NCBI RefSeq assembly: GCF_036634175.1
Contig: NZ_JAZIFX010000001.1
Span: 3,348,001 to 3,412,000, forward strand
DNA from: Streptomyces sp. P9-A2
GTDB lineage: Bacteria > Actinomycetota > Actinomycetes > Streptomycetales > Streptomycetaceae
Direction: 5' to 3'
DNA: 64,000 nt
Part shown: one piece after another, positions 1 to 9,381 of the stretch
How positions within the stretch are numbered: the first letter of the stretch is position 1
How the letters are laid out: each line of letters opens with the position of its first letter
The notes under the pieces: generated by a model
Told to the model about the DNA's origin: nothing
The model's database searches: none
What the model saw: only the letters and a program-made list of their open reading frames with translations
Translations under genes and position numbers: made by a program

Positions 1-330
1 TTCTTCCGCCGCGACTGGCGGGCGGGCGCCATCGCCTGCGGCATCGTGGCCGGCTATCTGCCCTGGTTCTTCTACCAGGAGCGCACGATCTTCTACTTCT
101 ACTCCGTCGTCTTCCTCCCCTTCCTGTGCCTGGCGGTGGCGATGCTCCTGGGCGCGCTCATCGGCCCACCCCGCGCCGACGAAACCCGCCGCGTGGCGGG
201 CGCCACGGCCGCGGGCGTCCTGACCCTCCTGATCGTCTGGAACTTCATCTACTTCTGGCCCGTCTACACCGGCACCGCCATCCCGATCGACGACTGGCGG
301 GCGCGGATGTGGCTGGACACGTGGGTCTGA
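1..330 (+). CDS. pmt: Protein O-mannosyltransferase, C-terminal end (partial)
   Basis: The window opens inside this gene in frame 1. About 109 codons remain, with at least three hydrophobic stretches and a short tail ending in WLDTWV. The pattern fits the C-terminal four-helix part of dolichyl-phosphate-mannose-protein mannosyltransferases, which use polyprenyl-phosphate mannose to O-mannosylate secreted proteins at the membrane. The catalytic N-terminal half lies outside the window. The symbol rests on the C-terminal match and on my memory that pmt precedes two penicillin-binding protein genes in S. coelicolor. Another GT39/GT-C transferase cannot be excluded from this fragment alone. Confidence 0.75.
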   Translation, partial: FFRRDWRAGAIACGIVAGYLPWFFYQERTIFYFYSVVFLPFLCLAVAMLLGALIGPPRADETRRVAGATAAGVLTLLIVWNFIYFWPVYTGTAIPIDDWRARMWLDTWV

Positions 331-354
331 CACGCTTGCCGCGGAGGTGGAGCC

Positions 355-942
355 GTGGCCATGGCACCGTTGGATCCCGAGGACCTGCTCCCCGGCGAAC
401 GGCACGTCCGGCGCAAGAACGCCAACGCCGTCATCGACGTCCGGGAGGCAGGACTGTCCCGGTTCGCCTTCGACGGACTGATGTGGTCGGTGGGGATGCG
501 CGGGAAGGAGGCCATCGGCGGTCGTCTCCACCTGACGAACCACCGGCTCGTGTTCAGGTCCCACGCCTTCAACCGTGTGCGGGGCACGTTCAGTGTGTTC
601 CTGCCATGCGTCGAGAAGATCCGGAACACGTCGTCCGGCATCACCCGCCAGGTCACGGTGTCCACGGCGATGCAGGACTTCACGTTCGTCGCCTGGGGCG
701 TTCCCGCACTCATCGACACCATCGACCGGTACCGCGCCGGGTTCGACGACGCGTACCTCCCCGAGCTGGCCGGCCTCGTTCTGGCTGAGCCCTGGAAGAT
801 CGGTGACGGCCTGCAGCGCTCCGGCCGTCATGAGCCCTTCGGCGCCGCCCTGGGCTTCGCACACGGCCGGGGTGACGACTTCGCGGCGATCGCGGCGGCC
901 CTCGCCCAAGGAATCGACCCCGGTCCGCCCAGACCGAGGTGA
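355..942 (+). CDS. GRAM-domain protein
   Basis: A 195-residue soluble protein starting at GTG 355, seven bases after a GGAGG; an ATG two codons later has worse spacing. Residues about 12-130 resemble a GRAM/PH-like fold: a GRLHLTNHRLVFRS segment (about 62-75) matches the usual strand pair of GRAM domains, which bind lipids or proteins. The gene follows the mannosyltransferase by 24 bp on the same strand and may be cotranscribed. There is no signal peptide or membrane helix. The last 60 residues are not recognisable. The partner or ligand is unknown. Confidence 0.6.
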   Translation: MAMAPLDPEDLLPGERHVRRKNANAVIDVREAGLSRFAFDGLMWSVGMRGKEAIGGRLHLTNHRLVFRSHAFNRVRGTFSVFLPCVEKIRNTSSGITRQVTVSTAMQDFTFVAWGVPALIDTIDRYRAGFDDAYLPELAGLVLAEPWKIGDGLQRSGRHEPFGAALGFAHGRGDDFAAIAAALAQGIDPGPPRPR

Positions 943-1346
943 CCGGGGCCCTCCAGGTCATCGACCTCCTGACCCGCACCGCCGGCCCGCACCCGCCCCG
1001 GTCCTGACCCGCCGAGGGGCTCGCCGACTCCCACATCGATGCCGACGCCGATGCTTGCGACCGGCTCGCTGGACTGGCTGCGCGCGGCACTCGGCGAGAA
1101 GCCGAGCTGAGGAGAGGAAGCGATACGGGGCGGGAGCGCGTTGGGCGCCCCAGGACATGAACTCCCCGTCCACTGTTCAGGGTTGTGCCGGTCGTGGAGG
1201 GTGACGGTCGGGCTCGATCTCCTTTCGGACAACAAAGGGAAACAGTCGCCCCTGCCGTCACTCCTTGTGCGTAGAGTGCTCACTCGCCGAACTTTCTGAA
1301 CACGTTCAGAAGACGTGGGGGTCCGGCGGGGGAGGGGAAGCGCCCG
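943..1346 (+). other. Intergenic region before the PBP pair
   Basis: No convincing gene lies here. A short peptide reading LDWLRAALGEKPS ends at a TGA near 1110 and looks like a fragment of a lost gene end, but I could not connect it to an upstream frame. The rest is leader and promoter DNA for the penicillin-binding protein gene, including the palindrome listed separately. Confidence 0.4.
1294..1311. promoter_or_regulatory. 18-bp palindrome upstream of PBP gene
   Basis: TTCTGAAC-AC-GTTCAGAA is a perfect inverted repeat (8+2+8) ending 35 bp before the ATG at 1347. Size and symmetry suit a TetR/GntR-type dimer operator. The regulator is not evident nearby. Confidence 0.5.
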
Positions 1347-2999
1347 ATGGGCAAGGGGGTCAAGACCGCCGTCATCGGCGGTGTGTTCGCGGTGATGGTG
1401 GGCGGGGCGGGGTACGGGGTCTACAACATCGTGTCGGCGGTGAACGGCGACGGGGGCGGCGGCGGTTCGGACGCGGCCGTGACGAAGAAGTCCGGGCCGC
1501 CGGACAAGGGGGAGGTCGAGAAGGCGAGCGGGACGTTCTTCGCGGCCTGGGAGAAGGGGCAGGCGGAACAGGCGGCGTCGTACACGAACAACGCCGAGAG
1601 CGCCGCCCCGCTGCTGGCGGCCTACGGCGAGGACGCCCGCATAGCCGACGTCGAGATCACTCCCGGCACGCCTACCGGCACCACCGTGCCGTTCCGTGTG
1701 AAGGCGACCGTCTCGTACGACGGGAAGTCCGAACCGCTCGCCTACAAGAGCGAGTTGACCGTCGTGCGTGGGCAGACCACCGGGCGGGCCCTGGTCGACT
1801 GGGAGCCGTCCGTCGTCCACCCGGAACTCAAGGACGGCGACACCCTCGTCACCGGGGAGGCCGCGCAGCCGCCGATCGAGGCCGTGGGCCGGGACGGCAC
1901 GGTGCTGACGGAGGAGAAGTACCCCTCGCTCGGCCCGATCCTGGACACCCTGCGCGAGAAGTACGGCGACAAGGCGGGCGGCGCCCCCGGCATCGAGCTG
2001 GCCATCCGGCACGCGGACGGCTCCGCGGACGGGGCGGGCGCCGCCGACTCCACGCTGGTGACGCTCGCGAAGGGCAAGCCCGGCAAGCTGCGGACGACGC
2101 TCAGCGCGAGCGTGCAGGCGGCCGCCGAGAAGGCGGTGAAGGAGTTCGCCGAGTCGTCGGTGGTGGCCGTACAGCCGAGCACCGGCGAGGTGCTGGCCGT
2201 GGCCAACCACCGCGAGGACGGGTTCGACGCGGCGTTCCAGGGCCGGGTCGCCCCCGGCTCCACCATGAAGATCATCACCGCGGCCATGCTCATCGACAAC
2301 GGCGTGGCCTCGATGGACGGTCCGGCGCCCTGCCCGTCCACCGCGACCTGGCAGAGCCAGACCTTCGAGAACATCACCGGCATGGAGCCGAACGAGGGCG
2401 CCACCCTCGCCAACAGCTTCCTGCGTTCCTGCAACACGGCCTTCATCAAGCTCATCGACGAGGACCCGCTGACCGATGGCTCGCTCACCCAGGAGGCGCA
2501 GGAGCGGTTCGGGCTCGGCCGGGACGACTGGGCGACCGGCGTCGTCTCCTTCGACGGCAGCGTCCCCGCCGTCAGCGGCCCGGACCGCGCGGCGAACGCC
2601 ATCGGCCAGGGCCAGGTGCAGATGAACCCGCTGAACATGGCGTCGGTGACGGCCACCGCCATCACCGGTACCTTCCGCCAGCCGTACCTCGTCTCCCCGG
2701 AGCTCGACGGCCGGCAGCTGGCGCAGGCGAAGGGTCTGCCGGCGGGCACCGCGAGCCAGTTGAAGCAGATGATGCGTCTGACGGCCACCCAGGGCACCGC
2801 CGCGCAGGCCATGTCCGGTCTCGGCGGCGACATCGGTGCGAAGACCGGCTCCGCCGAGGTCGACGGCAACGCCACCTCCGACAGCTGGTTCACCGGCTTC
2901 CGGGGCGACGTCGCGGCGGCGGCCATGACCCAGCAGGGCGGCCACGGCGGCGACGCGGCCGGTCCGATTGTCGCAGATGTGCTACGAGCGGGCGGCTGA
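1347..2999 (+). CDS. Penicillin-binding protein, PBP2a-like with MecA_N domain
   Basis: A 550-residue membrane-anchored transpeptidase that would cross-link peptidoglycan stem peptides outside the membrane. One N-terminal helix (about 8-30) is followed by a Gly-rich linker, an NTF2-like MecA_N domain (about 52-160), a dimerisation-type segment, and a transpeptidase domain (about 250-550). Active-site motifs are intact: Ser305-T-M-Lys308, Ser361-C-Asn363 and Lys499-T-Gly501. GGAGGGG lies before the ATG at the expected distance. It lacks a transglycosylase domain, so it is a class B-type enzyme, and is shorter than usual PBP2/FtsI. A paralogue follows immediately. I recall this pair as SCO3156/SCO3157 in S. 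coelicolor. Confidence 0.88.
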   Translation: MGKGVKTAVIGGVFAVMVGGAGYGVYNIVSAVNGDGGGGGSDAAVTKKSGPPDKGEVEKASGTFFAAWEKGQAEQAASYTNNAESAAPLLAAYGEDARIADVEITPGTPTGTTVPFRVKATVSYDGKSEPLAYKSELTVVRGQTTGRALVDWEPSVVHPELKDGDTLVTGEAAQPPIEAVGRDGTVLTEEKYPSLGPILDTLREKYGDKAGGAPGIELAIRHADGSADGAGAADSTLVTLAKGKPGKLRTTLSASVQAAAEKAVKEFAESSVVAVQPSTGEVLAVANHREDGFDAAFQGRVAPGSTMKIITAAMLIDNGVASMDGPAPCPSTATWQSQTFENITGMEPNEGATLANSFLRSCNTAFIKLIDEDPLTDGSLTQEAQERFGLGRDDWATGVVSFDGSVPAVSGPDRAANAIGQGQVQMNPLNMASVTATAITGTFRQPYLVSPELDGRQLAQAKGLPAGTASQLKQMMRLTATQGTAAQAMSGLGGDIGAKTGSAEVDGNATSDSWFTGFRGDVAAAAMTQQGGHGGDAAGPIVADVLRAGG

Positions 3000-3157
3000 G
3001 CGCGACGCGCGGAGGGCGGGACTCTAGGCTGGGGGCCGTCATCGGCCTGGGAACATCGACACCCATCGGTCCGGTATGACCATGTGACGACATGACTACA
3101 TGGCAGCATGACGGTACGGCCGGCGGCTCGGCGGACTTTGCGGAGGATCGAACAGCA

Positions 3158-4828
3158 GTGGGCAACAGAAGGCGCGTCGCCGAGCGACGGAAGACCAACC
3201 CCGCCGTGCTCGGCGGAGTGATCGCCGTCGTCGTCGGGGGCGCCGGACTCGGTGCCTACGCGCTGTTCGGGGGCGGGTCCGGAACCGGGGACGACACCGG
3301 GACCTCGGCCACCCAGCAGGCCAAGGCCAAGAGCGGCCCGCTGTCCGCCGCCGAGGTCACCGCCGCGGCCGACCGTTTCCTCACCGCCTGGCAGCAGGGC
3401 AAGGTGAGCGAGGCCGCCGACGCCACCGACGACCCCGAGGCGGCCACCGCCCTGCTCACCGGCTACGCCAAGGACGCCCGCGTCGAGAAGGTCGCCCTCA
3501 CCGCCGGCACCCGCACCGGCGCCGAGGTCCCGTTCTCCGTCAAGGGCACGGTGGCGTACGAGGAGATCGCCGAGCCACTGGCGTACGACAGCAGGCTGAC
3601 CGTCGTACGCCGGGACGAGGACGGCGAACCGCGCGTCGCGTGGCAGCCCGCGGTCGTGCACCCCGACCTCAAGGACGGCGACAAACTGGTCACGGGCGAG
3701 ACGGACACCCCGCCGATCAAGGCACTGGACCGGGACGGCGGCGAGCTGACCACCAAGACCTACCCGTCCCTGGGCCCGGTCCTCGACGGGCTGCGCGAGA
3801 AGTACGGGAAGACGGCGGGCGGCAAGGCCGGCATCGAGCTGCGGGTCGTCCGCGGCGAGGCGTCCAAGAAGGCGGAGGCCTCCGACAAGACCGTGCTGGA
3901 GCTGAGCGAGGGCGTCCCCGGCACGGTGAAGACCACACTGGACCCGGCCCTCCAGGCGGCGGCCGAGGAGCAGGTGGCCAAGAAGGCCAAGTCGTCGGTG
4001 GCGGTGATGCGCGCGTCGACCGGTGAGATCCTCGCCGCCGCGAACTCCTCGCGCGGGTTCAACGTCGCGTTCCAGGGCTCACTGGCCCCGGGTTCGACGA
4101 TGAAGGTCCTCACCGCCTCGCTGCTGATCGAGAAGGACCTCGCGTCCATCGACGAGAAGCACCCTTGTCCGAAGTACTCCAGCTACGGCGGCTGGAAGTT
4201 CCAGAACCTCGACAAGTTCGAGATCAAGGGCGGCACCTTCCGCGACAGCTTCGGCGCCTCCTGCAACACCGCCTTCATCAGCCAGGCGTCCGAGCTGAAG
4301 GACGACGACCTGACCAAGCAGGCCCAGCAGGTCTTCGGGCTCTCACGCGACGACTGGCAGATCGGCGTCCCGTCCTTCGACGGCTCGGTGCCGGTGCAGA
4401 AGGACGCCCCCATGGCCGCCTCCCTGATCGGACAGGGCGGCGTGCGGATGAACCCGCTGAACATGGCGTCGGTGTCGGCGACCGTCAAGGCGGGAGAGTT
4501 CCACCAGCCGTACCTGGTGTCGCCGGAGGTGGACGGCCGGAAGCTGGCCACCGCCTCGCGCACCATGTCGGCCGGGACGGCGACGCAGTTGCGGCAGCTG
4601 ATGTCGTACACGGCGACCAGCGGCACCGCGGCGAAGGCGATGGCCGGGGTCAGTGGCGACAAGGGCGCGAAGACCGGCTCGGCCGAGGTCGACGGGCAGA
4701 AGAAGCCCAACGGCTGGTTCACCGCGTACCGCGGGGACCTCGCGGCGGCGGGCGTCGTGCAGGCAGGCGGCCACGGCGGCTCCACGGCGGGCCCGATCGT
4801 GGCGAGCCTGCTGAAGCTCGGCGACTGA
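3158..4828 (+). CDS. Penicillin-binding protein, second tandem copy
   Basis: Paralogue of the preceding gene, with the same architecture: one membrane helix, MecA_N/NTF2-like domain, transpeptidase domain. Counting from GTG 3158, the motifs are Ser313-T-M-Lys316, Ser368-C-Asn370 and Lys505-T-Gly507, so the enzyme should be active. GTG 3158 is preferred because GGAGG lies 11 bases upstream; an in-frame ATG at 3092 has no ribosome binding site and would add 22 atypical residues. The two copies are clearly alike throughout but not identical, which suggests an old duplication. The 158-bp gap between them carries tandem catg-rich octamers and could hold a separate promoter. Confidence 0.87.
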   Translation: MGNRRRVAERRKTNPAVLGGVIAVVVGGAGLGAYALFGGGSGTGDDTGTSATQQAKAKSGPLSAAEVTAAADRFLTAWQQGKVSEAADATDDPEAATALLTGYAKDARVEKVALTAGTRTGAEVPFSVKGTVAYEEIAEPLAYDSRLTVVRRDEDGEPRVAWQPAVVHPDLKDGDKLVTGETDTPPIKALDRDGGELTTKTYPSLGPVLDGLREKYGKTAGGKAGIELRVVRGEASKKAEASDKTVLELSEGVPGTVKTTLDPALQAAAEEQVAKKAKSSVAVMRASTGEILAAANSSRGFNVAFQGSLAPGSTMKVLTASLLIEKDLASIDEKHPCPKYSSYGGWKFQNLDKFEIKGGTFRDSFGASCNTAFISQASELKDDDLTKQAQQVFGLSRDDWQIGVPSFDGSVPVQKDAPMAASLIGQGGVRMNPLNMASVSATVKAGEFHQPYLVSPEVDGRKLATASRTMSAGTATQLRQLMSYTATSGTAAKAMAGVSGDKGAKTGSAEVDGQKKPNGWFTAYRGDLAAAGVVQAGGHGGSTAGPIVASLLKLGD

Positions 4829-4851
4829 TCCGGGGACCCCGGGATCACTCA

Positions 4852-4932
4852 GGGACCGATCCCGGACCACTCCCGGACCGATCCCGGACCACTCCGGGAC
4901 CGCTCACGGACCGCTCACGGACCGATCCGGGA
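4852..4932. repeat. Tandem 11-12 bp repeats after PBP genes
   Basis: About seven degenerate copies of a ggaccgatccc / ggaccactccc unit fill the gap between the convergent PBP and ssgE-like genes. No terminator hairpin is obvious, so the array may act as one through GC-rich folding. Confidence 0.7.
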
Positions 4933-4948
4933 TCAGCGGGGCCGTCCG

Positions 4949-5320
4949 TCAGTGCGGGACCGGTTCGGTGGCTGCCGCGGTCGCGTACATGCGTCGCAGG
5001 AACCGCGTCAGGGCCTTCGTCTCGAACTGCACCATCGTCACCCCCTGCGCCGAGTGGAACTCCACGATCGTCTGCACCCGGCCGCACGGCCACACCCGCA
5101 CGTCACCGCGGTCCATGGGGGTGCGCAGCCCATGTTCGAGCAGGTCACGGGGCAGGGTCCACTCGCTGGTGGGGGTACCGGTCAGCCTCACCCGCACGAT
5201 CCGGGGGTCGCGCTCGGGGTCGTAGCTCAGCCTGACCGGCACCGCTCCCCGGTCCATGGCCTGGGGGGCGTCCGCGTCCGTGACGATCTGGGCGCGTGCG
5301 TACTGCTCGACTACGTTCAT
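4949..5320 (-). CDS. ssgE: SsgA-like sporulation/cell division protein (SsgE-type)
   Basis: A 123-residue protein of the SsgA-like family, found only in sporulating actinomycetes, where members steer septum placement, wall remodelling and spore release. The family core VRLSYDPERDPRIVRV, followed by WTLPRDLL and a basic FLRRMY near the C terminus, is clear. ATG 5320 follows AAGGGGC at good spacing; an upstream in-frame extension has no such signal. Assignment to SsgE rather than another paralogue rests on its position beside two PBP genes, as I recall for SCO3158. Genes for wall cross-linking enzymes next door fit its proposed role. Confidence 0.82.
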   Translation of the reverse strand: MNVVEQYARAQIVTDADAPQAMDRGAVPVRLSYDPERDPRIVRVRLTGTPTSEWTLPRDLLEHGLRTPMDRGDVRVWPCGRVQTIVEFHSAQGVTMVQFETKALTRFLRRMYATAAATEPVPH

Positions 5321-5482
5321 GAGTGGCCCCTTACGGTGCTCTACCTGTACGAAAGCCGTATACCCACCCTTCCTCCAATGTCGCACGGATTCCGAAATCC
5401 GACTCTCCGTACGGGCGCGGTCACAGATGCGGGAGCGGACGTGAGCGCGGTCAAGGGTGCGCCAAGACGAACTCCTCGCTCT

Positions 5483-5497
5483 TGCGACAGGGTTGCA
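5483..5497. promoter_or_regulatory. Nur-box-like operator upstream of ECF metal transporter
   Basis: TGCGA-CAGGG-TTGCA matches the Nur consensus as I recall it (tgCaa-n5-ttGca) at nine of ten positions and lies 20 bp before the GTG of the CbiM-like gene. Nur is the nickel-responsive Fur-family repressor of Streptomyces. The site suggests that the importer is nickel-repressed. Confidence 0.5.
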
Positions 5498-5517
5498 GGA
5501 GCGGGCATCATCGAACA

Positions 5518-6630
<1,113 letters not shown>

Positions 6631-6645
6631 TAATGAGCGTCTGAC

Positions 6646-7407
6646 ATGGGCAGCGGCCACGTCCACCGGCTGTACCGGCACGCGCACTCCCCCGTGCACG
6701 CGCTGCCCCCGCACACCAAACTCGCCGCGGTCCTCGCTTTCGTGGTGGTCGTGGTGTCCACCCCGCGCGAGGCGATGTGGGCGTTCGGGGCCTACGCGGT
6801 GCTGCTCGGCCTGGTCGCGTACGCGGCCCGCGTTCCGGCCGGGTTCCTGCTGGGGCGGCTGCTGATCGAGGTGCCGTTCGTCGCCTTCGCGGTGCTCATG
6901 CCGTTCGTCGCGGAGGGCGAGCGGGTCGAGGTCCTCGGTCTGTCCCTGAGCGTCAACGGGCTGTGGGGTGCCTGGAACGTGCTGGCCAAGGGCACCCTGG
7001 GTGTCGCCGCCTCCGTCCTGCTCGCCGCCACGACCGAGCTGCGCGAGCTGCTGCTGGGCCTGCAGCGCCTGAGGCTGCCGCCGCTCCTGGTGCAGATCGC
7101 CTCGTTCATGATCCGCTACGGCGATGTCGTCACGGACGAAATGCGGCGCATGTCGGTCGCCCGCCGGTCCCGCGGTTTCGAGGCGCGGGGCCTGAGGCAC
7201 TGGGGCGTGCTGGCGAAGTCGGCGGGCGCGCTCTTCATCCGTTCCTACGAACGCGGTGAGCGGGTGCACCTGGCCATGATCAGCCGCGGCTACGCCGGTT
7301 CGATGCCCGTCATCGACGAAGTGACCGTCTCCCGGGTTCAGTGGTCGTACGCACTGGCCCTCCCGTCCGCCGCCCTGGTCGTCTGCGTGCTGGGGTGGGT
7401 GCTGTGA
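6646..7407 (+). CDS. cbiQ: ECF transporter transmembrane protein CbiQ
   Basis: A 253-residue integral membrane coupling protein that joins the metal-binding M subunit to the ATPase. Four to six hydrophobic segments are visible. Two conserved cytoplasmic Ala-Arg motifs needed for ATPase contact are present as ARRSRGF (about 170) and ERGERVHLAMISRGY (about 208-222). It starts 15 bp after the M-N gene, and its TGA overlaps the ATG of the ATPase gene (TGATG), so the three proteins should be made in step. Confidence 0.87.
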   Translation: MGSGHVHRLYRHAHSPVHALPPHTKLAAVLAFVVVVVSTPREAMWAFGAYAVLLGLVAYAARVPAGFLLGRLLIEVPFVAFAVLMPFVAEGERVEVLGLSLSVNGLWGAWNVLAKGTLGVAASVLLAATTELRELLLGLQRLRLPPLLVQIASFMIRYGDVVTDEMRRMSVARRSRGFEARGLRHWGVLAKSAGALFIRSYERGERVHLAMISRGYAGSMPVIDEVTVSRVQWSYALALPSAALVVCVLGWVL

Positions 7408-8207
7408 TGGGGCCCGTGACAGCGACTCCTCCCCCTCCTCCCACGTCCTCTGCTCCTTCTCTGGAAGTCTCCGGGCTCGCCTTCGCCTACCCGGACGGCC
7501 ACCAGGCCCTCTTCGGCGTCGCCTTCTCGATCGCGCGCGGCGAACGGGTGGCGCTGCTCGGCCCGAACGGCGCGGGCAAGACGACGCTCGTGCTGCACCT
7601 CAACGGCATCCTGACCGGCGGTACCGGCACGGTGAGGGTGGCCGGGCTACCGGTGGGCCGGGAGCACATGGCCGAGATCCGGCGCCGGGTCGGCATCGTC
7701 TTCCAGGACCCGGACGACCAACTCTTCATGCCCACGGTGCGGGAGGACGTGGCGTTCGGCCCCGCGGCGGCCGGGCTCCGGGGCGCCGAGCTGGAGGAAC
7801 GGGTGGGCCGGGCGCTGGCCCTGGTCGGCATGGACGGGTTCGAGAACCGGCCGCCGCACCATCTCTCCTACGGGCAGCGGCGCCGGGTGGCCGTGGCGAC
7901 GGTGCTGGCGATGGAACCGGAGATCCTGGTCCTGGACGAGCCGTCCTCCAACCTGGACCCCGCCTCCCGCCGTGAACTGGCCGACATCCTGCGCTCGCTG
8001 GACGTGACCGTCCTGATGGTCACGCATGATCTGCCGTACGCCCTGGAGTTGTGCCCGCGCGCCCTGATCCTCAGCGACGGCGTCATCGCCGCGGACGGCC
8101 CAACCGCCGGCCTGCTCGCCGACGATGCCCTGATGCGCGCACACCGCCTGGAACTGCCTTTCGGCTTCGACCCACGGTCGGTGGCGGCCACGCCCGGCCG
8201 TCCGTGA
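7407..8207 (+). CDS. cbiO: ECF transporter ATP-binding protein CbiO
   Basis: A 266-residue ABC ATPase powering the metal importer. Walker A is GPNGAGKT (52-59), the Q-loop is FQDPDDQLF, the signature is LSYGQRRRV, Walker B is ILVLDEPSS, and the switch His is in VTHD. LSYGQ instead of LSGGQ is frequent in ECF ATPases. The ATG shares a base with the stop codon of cbiQ, which fixes the start and predicts translational coupling. A single ATPase gene implies a homodimer. Confidence 0.9.
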   Translation: MGPVTATPPPPPTSSAPSLEVSGLAFAYPDGHQALFGVAFSIARGERVALLGPNGAGKTTLVLHLNGILTGGTGTVRVAGLPVGREHMAEIRRRVGIVFQDPDDQLFMPTVREDVAFGPAAAGLRGAELEERVGRALALVGMDGFENRPPHHLSYGQRRRVAVATVLAMEPEILVLDEPSSNLDPASRRELADILRSLDVTVLMVTHDLPYALELCPRALILSDGVIAADGPTAGLLADDALMRAHRLELPFGFDPRSVAATPGRP

Positions 8208-8285
8208 CACGCGGCCATCCGCGACTCCCGGTCATCCTTGACGCCCGGGCGTTCGCGACTCCCGGCCGTCCGTGACAATGGGCGC

Positions 8286-8747
8286 GTGACGAACGAGGAG
8301 ACCGAGGGCTCGCTGCTGCTGGACGAACAGTTGTGCTTCGCGCTGTACGCCGCCCAGCGCACGGTGACAGCCGCGTACCGCCCGCTCCTCGACGAGCTGG
8401 GCCTGACGTATCCGCAGTATCTGGTGCTGCTGGTGCTGTGGGAGCGGGATGAGACGACGGTCAAGGAGCTGGCGTCGGCCCTGCGTCTCGACTACGGCAC
8501 GATGTCACCCCTGCTGAAACGGCTGGAGGGCGCGGGTCTGGTCCGCCGAGAACGGGCGGCGCACGACGAGCGCTCGGTGCTGATCGCGTGCACCGGACGC
8601 GCGGAGGAACTGCGGGAGCGCGCGGCCCGGGTGCCCGGCGCGTTGCTCGCGGCGACCGGGCTCAAGGGTGCTGAGGTCGTGAGACTGCGTGAGGAGCTGC
8701 GGCAACTGGCCCGGCGGGCGGAGGCGGCGGCGGAGCGGTCCCGCTGA
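8286..8747 (+). CDS. ohrR: OhrR-type MarR-family peroxide sensor
   Basis: A 153-residue winged-helix repressor. The N-terminal LDEQLCFALYAAQR contains the redox-sensing Cys17 and the partner Tyr21 of OhrR proteins, which release DNA once the Cys is oxidised by organic hydroperoxides. The helix-turn-helix lies around 60-100 (TVKELASALRLDYGTMSPLLKR region). GTG 8286 is the best start, although no strong ribosome binding site precedes it. The ohr gene lies 106 bp downstream with two operator-like repeats between, supporting an autoregulated pair. No resolving second Cys is visible near the C terminus except Cys in IACTGRAEE. Confidence 0.82.
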   Translation: MTNEETEGSLLLDEQLCFALYAAQRTVTAAYRPLLDELGLTYPQYLVLLVLWERDETTVKELASALRLDYGTMSPLLKRLEGAGLVRRERAAHDERSVLIACTGRAEELRERAARVPGALLAATGLKGAEVVRLREELRQLARRAEAAAERSR

Positions 8748-8752
8748 CCATA

Positions 8753-8804
8753 AGTTACCCCCAGTAACTACCCCCTGACGACAGCGACTTACTACCGGCC
8801 AGTA
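8753..8804. promoter_or_regulatory. Two inverted repeats in the ohr promoter (OhrR sites)
   Basis: AGTTAC-CCCCA-GTAACT (8753-8769) is a perfect inverted repeat just after the ohrR stop, and TACT-n7-AGTA (8790-8804) follows 20 bp later. Both contain TACT/AGTA-type half sites and lie upstream of ohr, as expected for OhrR operators. Confidence 0.5.
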
Positions 8805-8853
8805 CCTTGTGCACGATGTATTTGCGCACACCCGATCCGGGGAAGGCCCAGCC

Positions 8854-9306
8854 ATGACTGACGACACCGCTGTCGCCACCGACACCCGCCCGACGAAGAT
8901 CATGTACGTCGCCGAGGCCACCGCGCACGGCGGCCGGGACGGCTATGTCACCAGCCAGGACGGCCACCTCGACCTGAAGGTCGCGATGCCCCCCGTGCTG
9001 GGCGGCGACGGCAACGGCACCAACCCGGAGCAGCTGTTCGCGGCCGGTTTCAGCTCCTGCTTCCACAACGCGCTCATCCTCGTAGGCAACCGCGCCGGCT
9101 ACGACCTCACTGGCTCCACGGTCGCCGCGAAGGTCGGCATCGGCCCCAACAAGCAGCGCGGCTACGGCATCGCGGTCGCCCTGAGCGTCTCCCTCCCGGT
9201 CCTCGACCCCGACCTCGCGACCAAGCTGGTGGACGCGGCCCACCAGGTCTGCCCGTACTCCAACGCCACGCGCGGCAACATCGACGTAACGATCGTGCTC
9301 GGCTAG
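8854..9306 (+). CDS. ohr: Organic hydroperoxide resistance protein Ohr (OsmC family)
   Basis: A 150-residue thiol peroxidase that reduces organic hydroperoxides in the cytoplasm. The two catalytic cysteines are present: Cys69 in FSSCFHNAL and Cys133 in HQVCPYSNATRGN, both in Ohr-specific contexts rather than general OsmC ones. ATG 8854 follows GGGGAAGG at normal spacing; an in-frame upstream start lacks this. Expression is probably controlled by the OhrR encoded directly upstream. Confidence 0.9.
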   Translation: MTDDTAVATDTRPTKIMYVAEATAHGGRDGYVTSQDGHLDLKVAMPPVLGGDGNGTNPEQLFAAGFSSCFHNALILVGNRAGYDLTGSTVAAKVGIGPNKQRGYGIAVALSVSLPVLDPDLATKLVDAAHQVCPYSNATRGNIDVTIVLG

Positions 9307-9381
9307 CACGGCCCAGGAATCGCAGGCGGACGGCAGCGGTTGCACCCACTGTTGCAGGCGCGTGAGAAGGGACCGACGGAC

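Noticed and set aside
1265..3079. Very long open frames overlapping the first PBP gene on both strands
   Set aside because: Arg/Gly-rich translations without domains; they are shadows of the real gene in high-GC DNA.
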